Shown piece after piece: positions 19,377 through 28,004 of a stretch of 64,000 nt of DNA. Within the stretch, counting starts at the first letter, position 1; the number at the start of each line of letters is the position of its first letter. Both the position numbers and the translations under genes were made by a program. This DNA comes from DASVDE01 sp963740065 (GTDB lineage Bacteria; Actinomycetota; Thermoleophilia; Solirubrobacterales; 70-9), in assembly GCA_963740065.1 (NCBI GenBank), contig CAVUCS010000001.1:434001-498000 (forward strand), written 5' to 3'. The notes beneath the pieces are model-generated. The model worked only from the letters and a program-made list of their open reading frames with translations. It ran no database searches and had not been told where the DNA came from.

Positions 19377-19379
19377 CCG

Positions 19380-19976
19380 CTAGCTCGCGTCGTCGGCCGG
19401 CGGCGAATCGTCGGCCGGTGGTGCGTCACCACTCGGCGGAGCCTGCCTCGGCAGCCCCACCAATCTGTAGTAGGCGTTGCCGTTGGCCAGGAACAGCTCA
19501 GCGACCTTCACAGTCGCTCCCGGGACCAGATCATCGATGTTGCAACGGGAGGATTTATCGGCGCCTTTGCCGGGGTCTTCGCTTCTACCTGGGGCGGTGC
19601 CATCGTTGCCGGGTGGGTCTTCGCCGGCGCTGGGACCGCGACCTGGCTGCACGCCCTCCGGGCGGCCTCGGCGTGAGGAGGCGGATGCGGAACCTTTACG
19701 GCGAGCGCGGTGCCTGCCGTGGTGGCGTCTCCCATGCCCACAACGAATGTGGGTTCGATCGCCGACGAGGCCGCTGATCGATCCACCGTTCGCCAGGTCG
19801 ATGACCAAAGTTCCCGTGTCGGGATCGAACGATTGGATCGTGCCGGCGTCGCCCGGGGGCTCATGGTTGCGGTTGTGGCTTGCGGCGAGGCCTGGCAGTG
19901 CCAGGATCGCCAGGGCCGCGACGATGGCGAGAAGCATCCCGCCGAGCCGAGCCCGCTTGCCGTGCGGACGGTTCAT
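19380..19976 (-). CDS. secreted low-complexity protein downstream of ECF sigma factor
   Basis: A 198-residue exported protein of unknown function. A strong ribosome binding site (AGGAGGAGAC) precedes ATG 19976, which decides the start. The signal peptide is at residues 12-32 (GGMLLAIVAALAILALPGLAA). The mature part has IQSFDPDTGTLVIDLANGGSISGLVG, a short beta-rich unit, then a Gly/Arg/Ser-rich linker and a second unit NIDDLVPGATVKVAELFLANGNAYYRLVGL, ending in a Pro/Asp-rich tail. It lies 62 nt downstream of the ECF sigma gene on the same strand, so it is probably co-expressed and perhaps sensed by it. The end nearly abuts the polA stop. Confidence 0.7.
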   Translation of the reverse strand: MNRPHGKRARLGGMLLAIVAALAILALPGLAASHNRNHEPPGDAGTIQSFDPDTGTLVIDLANGGSISGLVGDRTHIRCGHGRRHHGRHRARRKGSASASSRRGRPEGVQPGRGPSAGEDPPGNDGTAPGRSEDPGKGADKSSRCNIDDLVPGATVKVAELFLANGNAYYRLVGLPRQAPPSGDAPPADDSPPADDAS

Positions 19977-20038
19977 GTCTCCTCCTTGGTTGAGAAAAAG
20001 CACCTGCATGTCCTCTCAACCCGAGGCGGGGGTAAAGA

Positions 20039-21355
20039 TCACGGAAGGTCGTCGCCGCTGCCCGAAAAGCCCGAGCGTGATCCGTCGCCTTCACCACTCG
20101 AGTCGTCTCCGGGAGTGGGACGGGGAGGGGGAGGTTGTATAGACCCCGAGCTTCCGTCGCCGCCGGGCCCACGATTTCCGGCTCTACCGCCTCCGGGCCC
20201 GTTCGGGGCTCCCTGGTCGCCGGGCGCCCCCAGGTGCCCCCCGCGCGGCCCCGGCCCCGATTTCGTCCCTCCTCCTTCTCTACGGTGAATTGGCCTTGGG
20301 CCACTCGGGCCATCGCTGTGCCCAGGGTGACGTGACCCACGATGGGCGGATGCCGGCGAGGGTCCAGGGCCGCGGCCTATCCCATTGCCGCCGGCGGCTT
20401 GGACGACATTGCCATTGAGGCCGTCTCTGCCGCCGCTCTTTCCTCGCTCTCCGCCTCCACTGTCTTCGGCCACTCCGGTCCCGACCGCGACCGCGGCATT
20501 GGTTCTGGGCGGCGGGCCAGAAGAGGTCGATCCGCCGGGCTCTTCACCGGAGGCGGGCGCCGTCGCGGCCGCATTGGCGTGAGCGCCGTCGCGATTCTCG
20601 TGCAGGGCGACGCCGGTTCCAACCGAGCCGGCGAGCACCGCCGTCACCACGCCCGCTTTGAGCAGGGCGCCCGCGCCCGCGCCGCTCACCGCTCCTCCCG
20701 CCACCGTCGCGGTGCCGACGCTCGCCCCCGCCGTGGCCGCGTCGGCGTGATCGATCAGGAAGCGCATCAGCGGCAACGGAAGCAGTAGCCCGGCCCCGTT
20801 GCGCAGCGCCGTTCGCGCCCGGTGGATGGCCTGCCGTGCCGCGCCGCCGCTCAAGCCCAACGCCGCCGCGATCTCCTCGTGGCTGAGCCCCTCCAGCTCC
20901 CGCATCACGATCGCCGCCCGCTGGGATTCCGGCAGCGCCCGCAGGCGCTTCATCAGGTCGGCAAGCTCTTCGCGCTGCTCCAGTTCTTCGGCAGGGTTGT
21001 TGCCTCCGGCGATCGCATCGGCCAGCTCTTCGGCTGCCGCCGGCCGGTCCCGCAAGTCGTTGAGCGCCGTATTGCGAACGATCCGGTAGAGCCAGGGCCG
21101 CAGCTCGATCTCGGCATCGTCACGGCGCAGCGCCAGCAGCGCCTTGGAAAACGCATCCTGGGTCACATCTTCTGAGCGACCCCCCACGATCGCCGCCGCG
21201 TAGCGCCCAAGGGCCTTGTCGTAGCGACGGACGATCTCCTCGAAGGCCGCCTCGTAGCCCTCGCGGACCAAGGCGACCAGCCGCTTGTCCGGCTGCGTGC
21301 GCAGCGCCGGCCCGAGCACGATGCGGGCAGCGAATCCTTCAGCTGGCGGGGGCAT
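20039..21355 (-). CDS. ECF-type sigma factor with membrane helix and long low-complexity tail
   Basis: An extracytoplasmic-function sigma factor of 438 residues. Sigma region 2 lies at about residues 30-100 (FEEIVRRYDKALGRYA, VTQDAFSKALLAL, LRPWLYRIVRNTALNDLRDR) and sigma region 4 at about 140-190 (LRALPESQRAAIVMREL, SHEEIAAALGLSGGAARQAIHRART). After it come hydrophobic stretches (about residues 215-255, including ALLKAGVVTAVLAGSVGTGVAL), then roughly 180 residues rich in Gly, Pro and Ser. The sigma module thus appears tethered to the membrane with an outer tail, an arrangement that could make it its own anti-sigma/sensor. The tail coding is very GC-rich. Confidence 0.88.
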   Translation of the reverse strand: MPPPAEGFAARIVLGPALRTQPDKRLVALVREGYEAAFEEIVRRYDKALGRYAAAIVGGRSEDVTQDAFSKALLALRRDDAEIELRPWLYRIVRNTALNDLRDRPAAAEELADAIAGGNNPAEELEQREELADLMKRLRALPESQRAAIVMRELEGLSHEEIAAALGLSGGAARQAIHRARTALRNGAGLLLPLPLMRFLIDHADAATAGASVGTATVAGGAVSGAGAGALLKAGVVTAVLAGSVGTGVALHENRDGAHANAAATAPASGEEPGGSTSSGPPPRTNAAVAVGTGVAEDSGGGERGKSGGRDGLNGNVVQAAGGNGIGRGPGPSPASAHRGSRHPGHSDGPSGPRPIHRREGGGTKSGPGPRGGHLGAPGDQGAPNGPGGGRAGNRGPGGDGSSGSIQPPPPRPTPGDDSSGEGDGSRSGFSGSGDDLP

Positions 21356-21406
21356 CTACCCGGTGTAACACACGCAACCCACGAAAATCACGATTTCCCT
21401 ACTGCC

Positions 21407-21457
21407 CGCCGAGTTCGCCCTTATTCCCGCTATCCGGGAATAAGGGCGAACTCGGCG
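21407..21457. repeat. palindromic element type B, copy B1
   Basis: A 23-bp perfect stem (21407-21429 with 21435-21457; core GAGTTCGCCCTTATTCCCG) with a 5-nt centre CTATC. It sits between the divergent sigma factor (start 21355) and YdcZ-like gene (start 21491). Related copies are at 35521-35573 and 36469-36525. Differences between B1 and B2 (CCC/TCC and TAT/TGT) are mirrored in the other arm. Confidence 0.92.
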
Positions 21458-21490
21458 CTCGATTTGGGGCCGGCCTGATATGACGGTGGC

Positions 21491-21928
21491 GTGGATCGGG
21501 GATTCGCAGTGGTATTAACCGCGGTCGCGGGAGGGTTGATCGCCTTGCAGGCGCCGATCAACGCCGGGCTGGGCCGGGCGACCGGGAGCCTGCCCGCGGC
21601 GCTTGTCTCCTTCGTGGTGGGGACGTTGGCGCTGGGGGCGATCGTCGTGCTCAGCGGCAAGGCGGGCGGCCTCACCTCGACCTTCGACGTCAGTTGGTAC
21701 TACCTGCTCGGCGGCCTGCTGGGAGCCGTCTATGTCGCCAACGCGCTGATCGTGGTCGGCACGATCGGGGCGGGTGGGGTCGCCGCGGCGACGATCACCG
21801 GCCAGCTTGTCGCCTCGCTTGCGATTGACCGCTTAGGCCTGTTTGGCCTGAACGAGATCCCGCTCACTCCCGAGCGGCTCGTCGGCGTGGCGCTGCTGTT
21901 GGCCGGGACCGTCCTCGTCGTTCGCTGA
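21491..21928 (+). CDS. YdcZ/DUF606-like DMT-superfamily membrane protein
   Basis: A 145-residue integral membrane protein with about five hydrophobic helices. It begins DRGFAVVLTAVAGGLIALQAPINAGLGRATG, the hallmark N-terminus of the YdcZ (DUF606) branch of the drug/metabolite transporter superfamily, and continues SFVVGTLALGAIVVL, WYYLLGGLLGAVYVANALIVV, GVAAATITGQLVASLAIDRLGLFG and LVGVALLLAGTVLVVR. YdcZ proteins probably work as dimers; the substrate is unknown. GTG 21491 has TATGAC 6 nt upstream as a possible -10. Its 3' end overlaps the convergent FAD-reductase gene by 96 bp. Confidence 0.85.
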   Translation: MDRGFAVVLTAVAGGLIALQAPINAGLGRATGSLPAALVSFVVGTLALGAIVVLSGKAGGLTSTFDVSWYYLLGGLLGAVYVANALIVVGTIGAGGVAAATITGQLVASLAIDRLGLFGLNEIPLTPERLVGVALLLAGTVLVVR

Positions 21929-23041
21929 GTCGGCGAACCCCGGCGGCGCGATCTCCAGGTAGTGACCGAAGGACCAGTTGATGAAGCGCTTGGCTCCCAT
22001 CAGGCGAATCAGTCCCGCCAGCAGGCGCGGGGGGACGCGGGGGACGAGTCTCTGCACGCGCAGCATCCAACGGAACTTCCACTCGTGGGAGTCGTTGAAC
22101 TCGGCGTAGCGCGCTGCTGCTTCCTCTCGGCTTTGCCGCCCCTCGACGACGCCACGTAACTCCCGTCCCAGCGCGATCCCAAAATAGAGTGCGGTGCGGA
22201 TTCCCTCGGCGCTGAGCGGCAGGCAGTGGCCGGCGGAATCGCCGGCGAAGAAAACACCGCCCTCGGTCGCGCGCCGCAGCTTGTGGGGGATCCAGTTGCC
22301 CTGGTACTCGTTCGGCTCCTTGCCCAGGTCCTCGGTAAGCAGAACCGTCGTGTCCTTGACGTGGAAGCGGGGGTCGAAGGAGCCGACGCCGATGCGCAGC
22401 TCATCGCGGGCGGGGAAGGACCAGCCGTAGCCGGCGGGCACGTACCGGCGGTCGATCCAGATTTCCAGATCCTCGCTCTCCCCGCTCGGATGAACCTCAA
22501 GTCCTCGGGAGAGCGGCGCATCCGGTGGTTGGTAGCCGTCGCCCGCGGCGAGGACGCGGCGCCAGCCGAGCGCGTCAACGACCAGCCGAGAGCCGAGCAC
22601 GCCGCGGTCGGTCTCGACCCGGATCACCCCGTCGCCGTCGCCGTCGGCGGCCGGCGCGCGGCCGTTGACCTTGGCGGTCTCAAAGGTCGCGTCGCAGTCG
22701 CGCCAGAGCAGCTCGCACATCTGCCTGTAGTCAAAGGTGGAGAAGGTCCAGGGAAGGCGGTAGCGGGAAGTGCCGTGGGGCGTGTTCATCACCAGCGTGT
22801 CGAAGCGCTGCCGCTCGGCGTCCATCAGATCGAGCTTCCGCATCCACTCGGTGGGGATGCCGCAGGCGGATGTTTGTCGCTCGCCGATCTCGTAGCGATC
22901 GACGATCAACACGTCGGCCCCCGACCCCGCCAGCTCGCGCGCGATGGCCAGCCCGGCAAAGCTGGCTCCGCATATCAGCACGTCGTGCGTTCCGTCGAGC
23001 GGAGTGCGCTCGTCGCCGCGTTTCGTGGCCCGGACCGGCAT
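21833..23041 (-). CDS. geranylgeranyl-reductase-like FAD-dependent oxidoreductase
   Basis: A flavoprotein of the geranylgeranyl reductase/PHBH-like group, about 402 residues. The FAD-binding fold DVLICGASFAGLAIARELAGSGADVLIVDR is at the N-terminus, and GGVFFAGDSAGHCLPLSAEGIRTALYFG, the second FAD motif, is near residue 290. Related proteins reduce isoprenoid double bonds of lipids or quinones; the substrate here is unknown. Possible starts are ATG 23041 (chosen) and ATG 23059. The divergent rpsA start lies only 29 bp away. The last 32 codons overlap the convergent YdcZ-like gene, and the C-terminal tail is unlike the family, so the stop position is typical of a drifted end. Confidence 0.8.
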   Translation of the reverse strand: MPVRATKRGDERTPLDGTHDVLICGASFAGLAIARELAGSGADVLIVDRYEIGERQTSACGIPTEWMRKLDLMDAERQRFDTLVMNTPHGTSRYRLPWTFSTFDYRQMCELLWRDCDATFETAKVNGRAPAADGDGDGVIRVETDRGVLGSRLVVDALGWRRVLAAGDGYQPPDAPLSRGLEVHPSGESEDLEIWIDRRYVPAGYGWSFPARDELRIGVGSFDPRFHVKDTTVLLTEDLGKEPNEYQGNWIPHKLRRATEGGVFFAGDSAGHCLPLSAEGIRTALYFGIALGRELRGVVEGRQSREEAAARYAEFNDSHEWKFRWMLRVQRLVPRVPPRLLAGLIRLMGAKRFINWSFGHYLEIAPPGFADSANDEDGPGQQQRHADEPLGSERDLVQAKQA

Positions 23042-23070
23042 CGCGCACGATTCTGCCATTATTCGCCGCC

Positions 23071-24561
23071 GTGTCCGCCGCCGACACATTGACCGCCCCT
23101 GCGACCCCGGCTCCCGAGGGCACTCCCGTCGAGGGCTCAAACGGCCTGCTGCTGCAGGTCAACGGCCATGTCGTGCCCAACTACGCGGCGACGATGGTCT
23201 CCTTTGAAGAGGGGGATGTGGTCAACGGCAAGGTCGTTCGCATCGACAAGGACGAGGTCCTGGTCGACATCGGCTACAAGTCGGAAGGGGTCATCCCCTC
23301 AAACGAACTTTCGATTCGCAAGTCCGTCGATCCCGCCGAGGAAGTAGAGATCGGCGAGGAGATCGACGCCCTGGTCCTCACCAGAGAGGACCAAGAAGGG
23401 CGACTGATCCTCTCCAAGAAGCGCGCCCGCTTTGAGAAGGCCTGGCGTCGCATCGAGGCCGCCGCCGAATCCGGTGTGCCGGTCGAAGGCTCCGTGATTG
23501 AGGTGGTCAAGGGCGGCCTCATCCTCGACCTCGGCGTCCGCGGCTTCCTGCCCGCTTCGCTGGTCGACATCCGCCGCGTCCACAACCTCGAGGAGTTCAC
23601 CGGCCAAACGCTCGAGTGCAAAGTGATCGAACTCAACCGCAGCCGCAACAACGTGGTGCTGTCGCGGCGCGCCGTGCTGGAGGAGGAGCGCAAGGAGGTT
23701 CGCGAGGAGATCCTCGGCAACCTCGCGCCCGGCCAGGTGGTCGAAGGCAAGATCTCCAACATCGTCGACTTCGGCGCCTTCGTCGACCTCGACGGGATCG
23801 ACGGCCTGATCCACATCTCAGAGCTTTCCTGGAGCCACGTCAACCATCCCTCCGAGGTGGTCGCGATCGGTGATGACGTGCGGATCAAAGTGCTGGACAT
23901 CGACCGCGATCGCCAGCGCATCTCCCTGGGGCTCAAGCAGACCCAGGAAGACCCATGGCAGCGCGTGATCAGCACCCATCGCCCGGGCAACGTGCTCGAA
24001 GGGACGGTGACCAAGGTCGTCGCCTTCGGCGCCTTCGTCGAGATCTTGCCCGGCGTCGAGGGACTGGTCCACATCTCCGAGCTGGCCGACCGCCACGTCG
24101 AGAACCCGAGCGAAGTGGTCGAGCCGGGCGCGAAGCTGAACGTGAAGATCCTCGAGATCGACGAAGAGCGTCGTCGCCTCTCGCTCAGCATCAAGCAGGT
24201 CGAGGATCAGAACATGCCGATGAGCGATCTTGGGGCGCAGCTCGCTGCCGCCAACGGTGGGGATCAGGACGAAGATTCTTCAGAGGTATCGGCCGAGGGG
24301 CCCGTCGCGGAGTCAGAGGGGCCTGCGGGCGGGGGCGAAGCCTCCGTTCTCGACCCCTCCGACTCCACGCCACCCGCGGAGGAGTCGCCTGAGGAGCCCA
24401 CCGCTGAGGTCGAAGCGGATGAAGCTGACGCTGTAGTTGAAGCTGATGAGGCTGAAGCCGCCGAAGTTGAAGCTGAGCCCGAGGCGGAGCAGGTTGAGCC
24501 TGCCGTCGAAGAGCCTGAGGCGGAAGAGTCCGTCGCGCAGGACGAAGCAGACGACTCCTAG
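23071..24561 (+). CDS. rpsA: 30S ribosomal protein S1
   Basis: S1 binds mRNA on the 30S subunit. Four S1 RNA-binding repeats are visible, starting at GDVVNGKVVRIDKDEVLVDIGYKSEG, VPVEGSVIEVVKGGLILDL, GQVVEGKISNIVDFGAFVDL and GNVLEGTVTKVVAFGAFVEI. An acidic Ala/Glu-rich tail of about 110 residues follows, as in actinobacterial S1. GTG 23071 gives 496 residues; ATG 23194 is an alternative that would drop an N-terminal stretch. With GTG, only 29 bp separate it from the divergent reductase. coaE follows after 9 nt, a common actinobacterial pairing. Confidence 0.95.
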   Translation: MSAADTLTAPATPAPEGTPVEGSNGLLLQVNGHVVPNYAATMVSFEEGDVVNGKVVRIDKDEVLVDIGYKSEGVIPSNELSIRKSVDPAEEVEIGEEIDALVLTREDQEGRLILSKKRARFEKAWRRIEAAAESGVPVEGSVIEVVKGGLILDLGVRGFLPASLVDIRRVHNLEEFTGQTLECKVIELNRSRNNVVLSRRAVLEEERKEVREEILGNLAPGQVVEGKISNIVDFGAFVDLDGIDGLIHISELSWSHVNHPSEVVAIGDDVRIKVLDIDRDRQRISLGLKQTQEDPWQRVISTHRPGNVLEGTVTKVVAFGAFVEILPGVEGLVHISELADRHVENPSEVVEPGAKLNVKILEIDEERRRLSLSIKQVEDQNMPMSDLGAQLAAANGGDQDEDSSEVSAEGPVAESEGPAGGGEASVLDPSDSTPPAEESPEEPTAEVEADEADAVVEADEAEAAEVEAEPEAEQVEPAVEEPEAEESVAQDEADDS

Positions 24562-24570
24562 GCGGTCCCC

Positions 24571-25149
24571 ATGCCGTTGACGATCGGCCTCACCGGGGGG
24601 ATCGCGGCGGGGAAGTCAGAGGCACTTGCGGCTTTCAAGCGTCTGGGAGCGGCGACAATCTCCAGCGACGCCGTTGTGCATGAGCTTCTCGACTCGCAGC
24701 CCCTGCTGGGACGCATCACCGAGCGCTGGGGCGCGGAGGTTGCGCCCGACGGCCGGGTCGATCGCGCCAAGGTCGGCGAGGTTGTCTTCGCCAGTCCCGA
24801 TGAGCTGAGATGGCTGGAAGCGCAGATCCATCCCCTGGTGGGGGAGAGAATTGGCGCTTGGCTGGCGTCTCTTCCCGCCGACGCCGAGTGCGCCGTGATC
24901 GAGGTGCCGCTGCTGTTCGAGACGGAGATGGAGAAGATCTTCGACACCACCGTCGCGATCGTTAGCTCCGACGAGGTGCGGCGCGAGCGCGCCGAAGCGC
25001 GGGGACATGCGCTGGTCGGCGAGCGCGAAGCGCGACAGCTTCCTCAAGACGAAAAGGCGTCGCGCGCCGGCCACGTCGTCGAAAACGACGGCTCGATCGA
25101 GGACCTTGAGCGGCGACTGTCCGCGCTGATCGACACCCTGCGGGGATGA
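24571..25149 (+). CDS. coaE: dephospho-CoA kinase
   Basis: CoaE phosphorylates dephospho-CoA in the last step of CoA synthesis. The 192-residue protein has the P-loop GLTGGIAAGKS, SSDAVVHELL (acceptor-site Asp), IHPLVGERI and IEVPLLFETEME, all in family order. It starts at ATG 24571, 9 nt after rpsA, and overlaps the lytic transglycosylase start by 4 nt. The pantothenate genes panC-D-B of the same pathway lie 16 kb downstream. Confidence 0.95.
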   Translation: MPLTIGLTGGIAAGKSEALAAFKRLGAATISSDAVVHELLDSQPLLGRITERWGAEVAPDGRVDRAKVGEVVFASPDELRWLEAQIHPLVGERIGAWLASLPADAECAVIEVPLLFETEMEKIFDTTVAIVSSDEVRRERAEARGHALVGEREARQLPQDEKASRAGHVVENDGSIEDLERRLSALIDTLRG

Positions 25150-25733
25150 AACGCAAGCAGAGGCGCCGTCGACGTTTGGCGATTGGGGCTGTGGTGGTTG
25201 CGGCCGGGGTCCTGGCTGGGATTGGACTGGGGCTGTTCGGCAAGGTCGATGACGTGATCCAGCAGCTGACCTTGCCGTTGCGCCACGAGGACATCATCCG
25301 CCAGCAGGCGAGCGACAAGAACGTCGATGCGTCGTTGATCGCCGCGGTGATCTATGCCGAGTCTCGCTTCAGCGACCAGACCTCCCACGCGGGCGCGCGG
25401 GGCTTAATGCAAATTACGCCCCAGACCGCCCGCGAGATAGAGAAGCTGAGCGGGGGATCGACCTTCAAGATCAATGACCTCTCCAACCCCGATCTCAACA
25501 TTCGCTACGGAACCTTTTATCTGCGCGAGTTGCTCAACCGATACGACGGCAACGAGGTCGCGGCCCTGGCCGCCTACAACGCCGGGCCGGCGAACGCCGA
25601 AGCGTGGGGTGGGGCGAACCTGACCGTGGACGACATCCAGCTGGATGAGACGCGCGGTTATGTCGTCGAAGTGCTCGACAAGCGCCGCAAGTACCGCAGC
25701 GAATACGGCCGGGAGCTGGGCTATGGCCGCTGA
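25146..25733 (+). CDS. membrane-anchored SLT-type lytic transglycosylase
   Basis: A peptidoglycan-cleaving enzyme of 195 residues. A cluster of basic residues (KRKQRRRRR) precedes one membrane segment at residues 12-32, so the catalytic domain is extracytoplasmic. The Slt70-like domain has SLIAAVIYAESRFSDQTSHAGARGLMQITP, with catalytic Glu in YAESRF, then LNIRYGTFYLRELLNRYDGNEVAALAAYNAGP. The short length suggests a minimal lytic transglycosylase. It is coupled to coaE (ATGA) and overlaps the next gene by 11 nt. Confidence 0.93.
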   Translation: MKRKQRRRRRLAIGAVVVAAGVLAGIGLGLFGKVDDVIQQLTLPLRHEDIIRQQASDKNVDASLIAAVIYAESRFSDQTSHAGARGLMQITPQTAREIEKLSGGSTFKINDLSNPDLNIRYGTFYLRELLNRYDGNEVAALAAYNAGPANAEAWGGANLTVDDIQLDETRGYVVEVLDKRRKYRSEYGRELGYGR

Positions 25734-27096
25734 GGCTCCCAGGCCGCGCGTCGCCGCTCTGGCTCTCGCCGTCGGGCTGGTGCTGGCCGACTCTTCGGTC
25801 GTCGTTTTGGCGCTGCCGCAGATCTACCGCGAGCTGGACACCAGCGTCGCCGGCGTCACCTGGGTATTGGTCTCCTTCAATCTGGTCATGGCCCTCGCCG
25901 CGGTGCCGGCGGCGCACCTCGCGCGTCGAGTCGGGCCGGGACGCGCCGCCGCCGTAGGGCTGGCGGTCTTTGCCGGCGCTAGCCTCGCCTGCGGCGTCTC
26001 GGCGCACCTCTCGACGCTGATCGCCGCTCGCTGCGTGCAGGCGCTCGGAGGTGCCGTTGCGGTCACCGCCGTGCTGGAGCTACTGCCGGCGACGGTGGGT
26101 TCCGAGCGCCGCGCCACCGCGGTTTGGGCGAGCGCGGGGGCAGCGGGCGCGGCATTGGGGCCGGCGGTCGGCGGCTTGCTCACCGAGCTGGTCTCCTGGC
26201 AGTCGATCTTCCTCCTCCAGGTGCCGGTTGCGATCGCGGCCGCGGTGCCGATCCTCGCTGTCGCCAAACACGAGGCCGCGACGGGGATCGTCTCGACCGA
26301 GTTGCGCCGGACCGGCCGACCGCACCTCCTGGCAAACCTGGCGCTGGCGATGGTCTCGGCGGCGATCGCCGCGGCTCTGTTCCTTCTCGTTTTGCTGCTG
26401 ATCGAAGGCTGGCGATTGACGCCGATTGGAGCGGCGATCGTGGTCAGCGTGATGCCGCTTTCCGCGTTGGCGGGCAGCCGTTTGGGGCCGGTGGTTCCCA
26501 GCGCCCGGGCGCGCGCCGCGGCGGGGGCGATCCTCGTCTCCGGAGGCCTTGCCGGGCTGGCCCTGTTGCCCCACGCGGAGGTGGCGTTGACGGTGCCGCC
26601 CCAGATCCTGGTCGGCATCGGGCTCTCTCTGGTTCTCTCCGCGCTAACGGAGACGGCGCTGCACGGGAGGGCTCCGCAGGCGATTCACGGCGGCTGGACG
26701 ATCTCCGCCCGCCACGTCGGCGTCGTCATCGGGCTCTTGGCGCTGACGCCGATCTTTACCGCCGACATCGCCGACCAACGTCAAGATGCGATCGCGGCCG
26801 GGACCGCGGTCGTCCTTGACGCGCGGGTCGATCCGCTGCTGAAGCTCGACTTGGCGCAGAGAATCAGCGATCGGCTGGAAGGGGAGCGGGGGAGGGTGCC
26901 CACGGTCGCCCCGGCCTTTGAGCCGCTGCCGGAGGATCCGGGGGATCGCGCCGACGTGGTCAAGTTGCGTGACGATCTTCAGGAGCAGCTCAACCGCGGC
27001 GCCACCCATGCCTTTAGCCCGTCATTCGGGCTCGGCGCCGCCCTCGGTCTGCTCGCCCTGATCCCGATCGGCCTGGCGAGGAGAATCGAGCTGTGA
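25723..27096 (+). CDS. MFS transporter with C-terminal extracytoplasmic loop
   Basis: A major-facilitator-type membrane protein of about 457 residues with roughly 12-14 hydrophobic helices. Motifs include LADSSVVVLALPQIYRELDT in helix 1, HLARRVGPGRAAAVGL (the motif-A-like loop) and ALGPAVGGLLTELVSWQSIFLLQ, the motif-C region of drug:H+ antiporter families. Between the last helices lies a loop of roughly 100 residues (about 345-440) rich in acidic residues. ATG 25723 overlaps the transglycosylase gene. The efflux substrate is unknown. It is coupled to the secreted protein downstream by GTGA. Confidence 0.85.
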   Translation: MAAEAPRPRVAALALAVGLVLADSSVVVLALPQIYRELDTSVAGVTWVLVSFNLVMALAAVPAAHLARRVGPGRAAAVGLAVFAGASLACGVSAHLSTLIAARCVQALGGAVAVTAVLELLPATVGSERRATAVWASAGAAGAALGPAVGGLLTELVSWQSIFLLQVPVAIAAAVPILAVAKHEAATGIVSTELRRTGRPHLLANLALAMVSAAIAAALFLLVLLLIEGWRLTPIGAAIVVSVMPLSALAGSRLGPVVPSARARAAAGAILVSGGLAGLALLPHAEVALTVPPQILVGIGLSLVLSALTETALHGRAPQAIHGGWTISARHVGVVIGLLALTPIFTADIADQRQDAIAAGTAVVLDARVDPLLKLDLAQRISDRLEGERGRVPTVAPAFEPLPEDPGDRADVVKLRDDLQEQLNRGATHAFSPSFGLGAALGLLALIPIGLARRIEL

Positions 27097-27617
27097 ACGA
27101 GGCGATGCGAGGCAAAGCGCTGGTCGGCGGCGCGATCGCCGCCGCGGTGCTGCTGTCCGGGATCTACCTGGCGGCCGGCGGATCTTCGTATGCGCCGGCG
27201 AAGCCCCAGAGCCCCTGCCAGGATCGCCCCTGGCGCAATCCGCAGAGCATCCAGGCGATAGCGGAGCAGTTCTCCCTCTCCGCCCTCGACGGCGCGGCCT
27301 GCCAACTGGGCGTGTCGCGCGAGGCGCTGGCTCGGGCGCTGGCCACTCCGGAATCGCGCAAGCGGTTCACCGAGCGCTACGGCATTGAGGACCCCGAGCT
27401 TGCCCGTGCAATCCGCGCCGGATTGGTCCGGGCGGTCAACGATGCCGAGGAGGCCGGCGCTCTCAGCCCCCTCATCGCCGGACCCCTGCGTGAGACGGTC
27501 CAGCAGATCCCCCTCGACCAGGCAATCGCCCTAATCCAAGACGCCCGCACCCTCCTAGACCAAACCCAGAGCATCCTCGGCCCGGCGCAAGGAATCCTCG
27601 ACCAGTTTTTGCCTTAG
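27093..27617 (+). CDS. exported helical protein of unknown function
   Basis: A 174-residue protein with a signal/anchor at residues 8-28 (ALVGGAIAAAVLLSGIYLAAG). The mature part is mostly helical: QSIQAIAEQFSLSALDGAACQLGVSREALARALATPES, then an LDQAIALIQDARTLLDQTQSIL segment that suggests a coiled coil. No family is recognised. The GTG start overlaps the MFS stop, so it may be a partner of the transporter or the transglycosylase. It ends in a 4-bp convergent overlap with the DoxX-like gene. Confidence 0.6.
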   Translation: MNEAMRGKALVGGAIAAAVLLSGIYLAAGGSSYAPAKPQSPCQDRPWRNPQSIQAIAEQFSLSALDGAACQLGVSREALARALATPESRKRFTERYGIEDPELARAIRAGLVRAVNDAEEAGALSPLIAGPLRETVQQIPLDQAIALIQDARTLLDQTQSILGPAQGILDQFLP

Positions 27618-27979
27618 CGGGTAGCGCGCCAGACCCAGAGCATCGCCAGCGGCTGCAGCGGTAGCCGCGCCCAGAGGGCCCAGCGGGGGATTTTGTTCAG
27701 GTCGAGTCCCTTGATCTGCTCGGCGTTGACCGCCATGTGGACGTTGGCGGGGAAAACGGCGAGAAGGAGAGCGAGGAGCCACCAGCGACCGAGGCGGCGG
27801 GTGCGCGGGTGGAGGACCGCAACGCCGCCGGCGATCTCGGCGATGCCGCTGAGGGCAACCGCTTCTCTGTGGCTGGGCAGCGAGGGCGGCATCATCGCCT
27901 CGTAGCTGCGCGGGATGACGAAGTGCATCGCCCCCGCGAAGGCGAAGAACCCGGCGAGTGTTTTTCGAGAGCGGCTCAT
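27614..27979 (-). CDS. DoxX-like membrane protein
   Basis: A 121-residue membrane protein with about four hydrophobic helices. The N-terminus KTLAGFFAFAGAMHFVIPRSYEAMMPPSLP and LSGIAEIAGGVAVLHPRTRRLGRWWLLALLLAVFPANVHMAV match the DoxX/DoxD-like family, whose members are linked to quinone or thiosulfate redox but are mostly uncharacterised. I chose ATG 27979; a GTG 69 nt further upstream exists only because palindrome A1 reads through in frame and is unlikely to be used. Confidence 0.8.
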   Translation of the reverse strand: MSRSRKTLAGFFAFAGAMHFVIPRSYEAMMPPSLPSHREAVALSGIAEIAGGVAVLHPRTRRLGRWWLLALLLAVFPANVHMAVNAEQIKGLDLNKIPRWALWARLPLQPLAMLWVWRATR

Positions 27980-28004
27980 CGGTCGCGCAGTCTCCCACGA
28001 CCCG

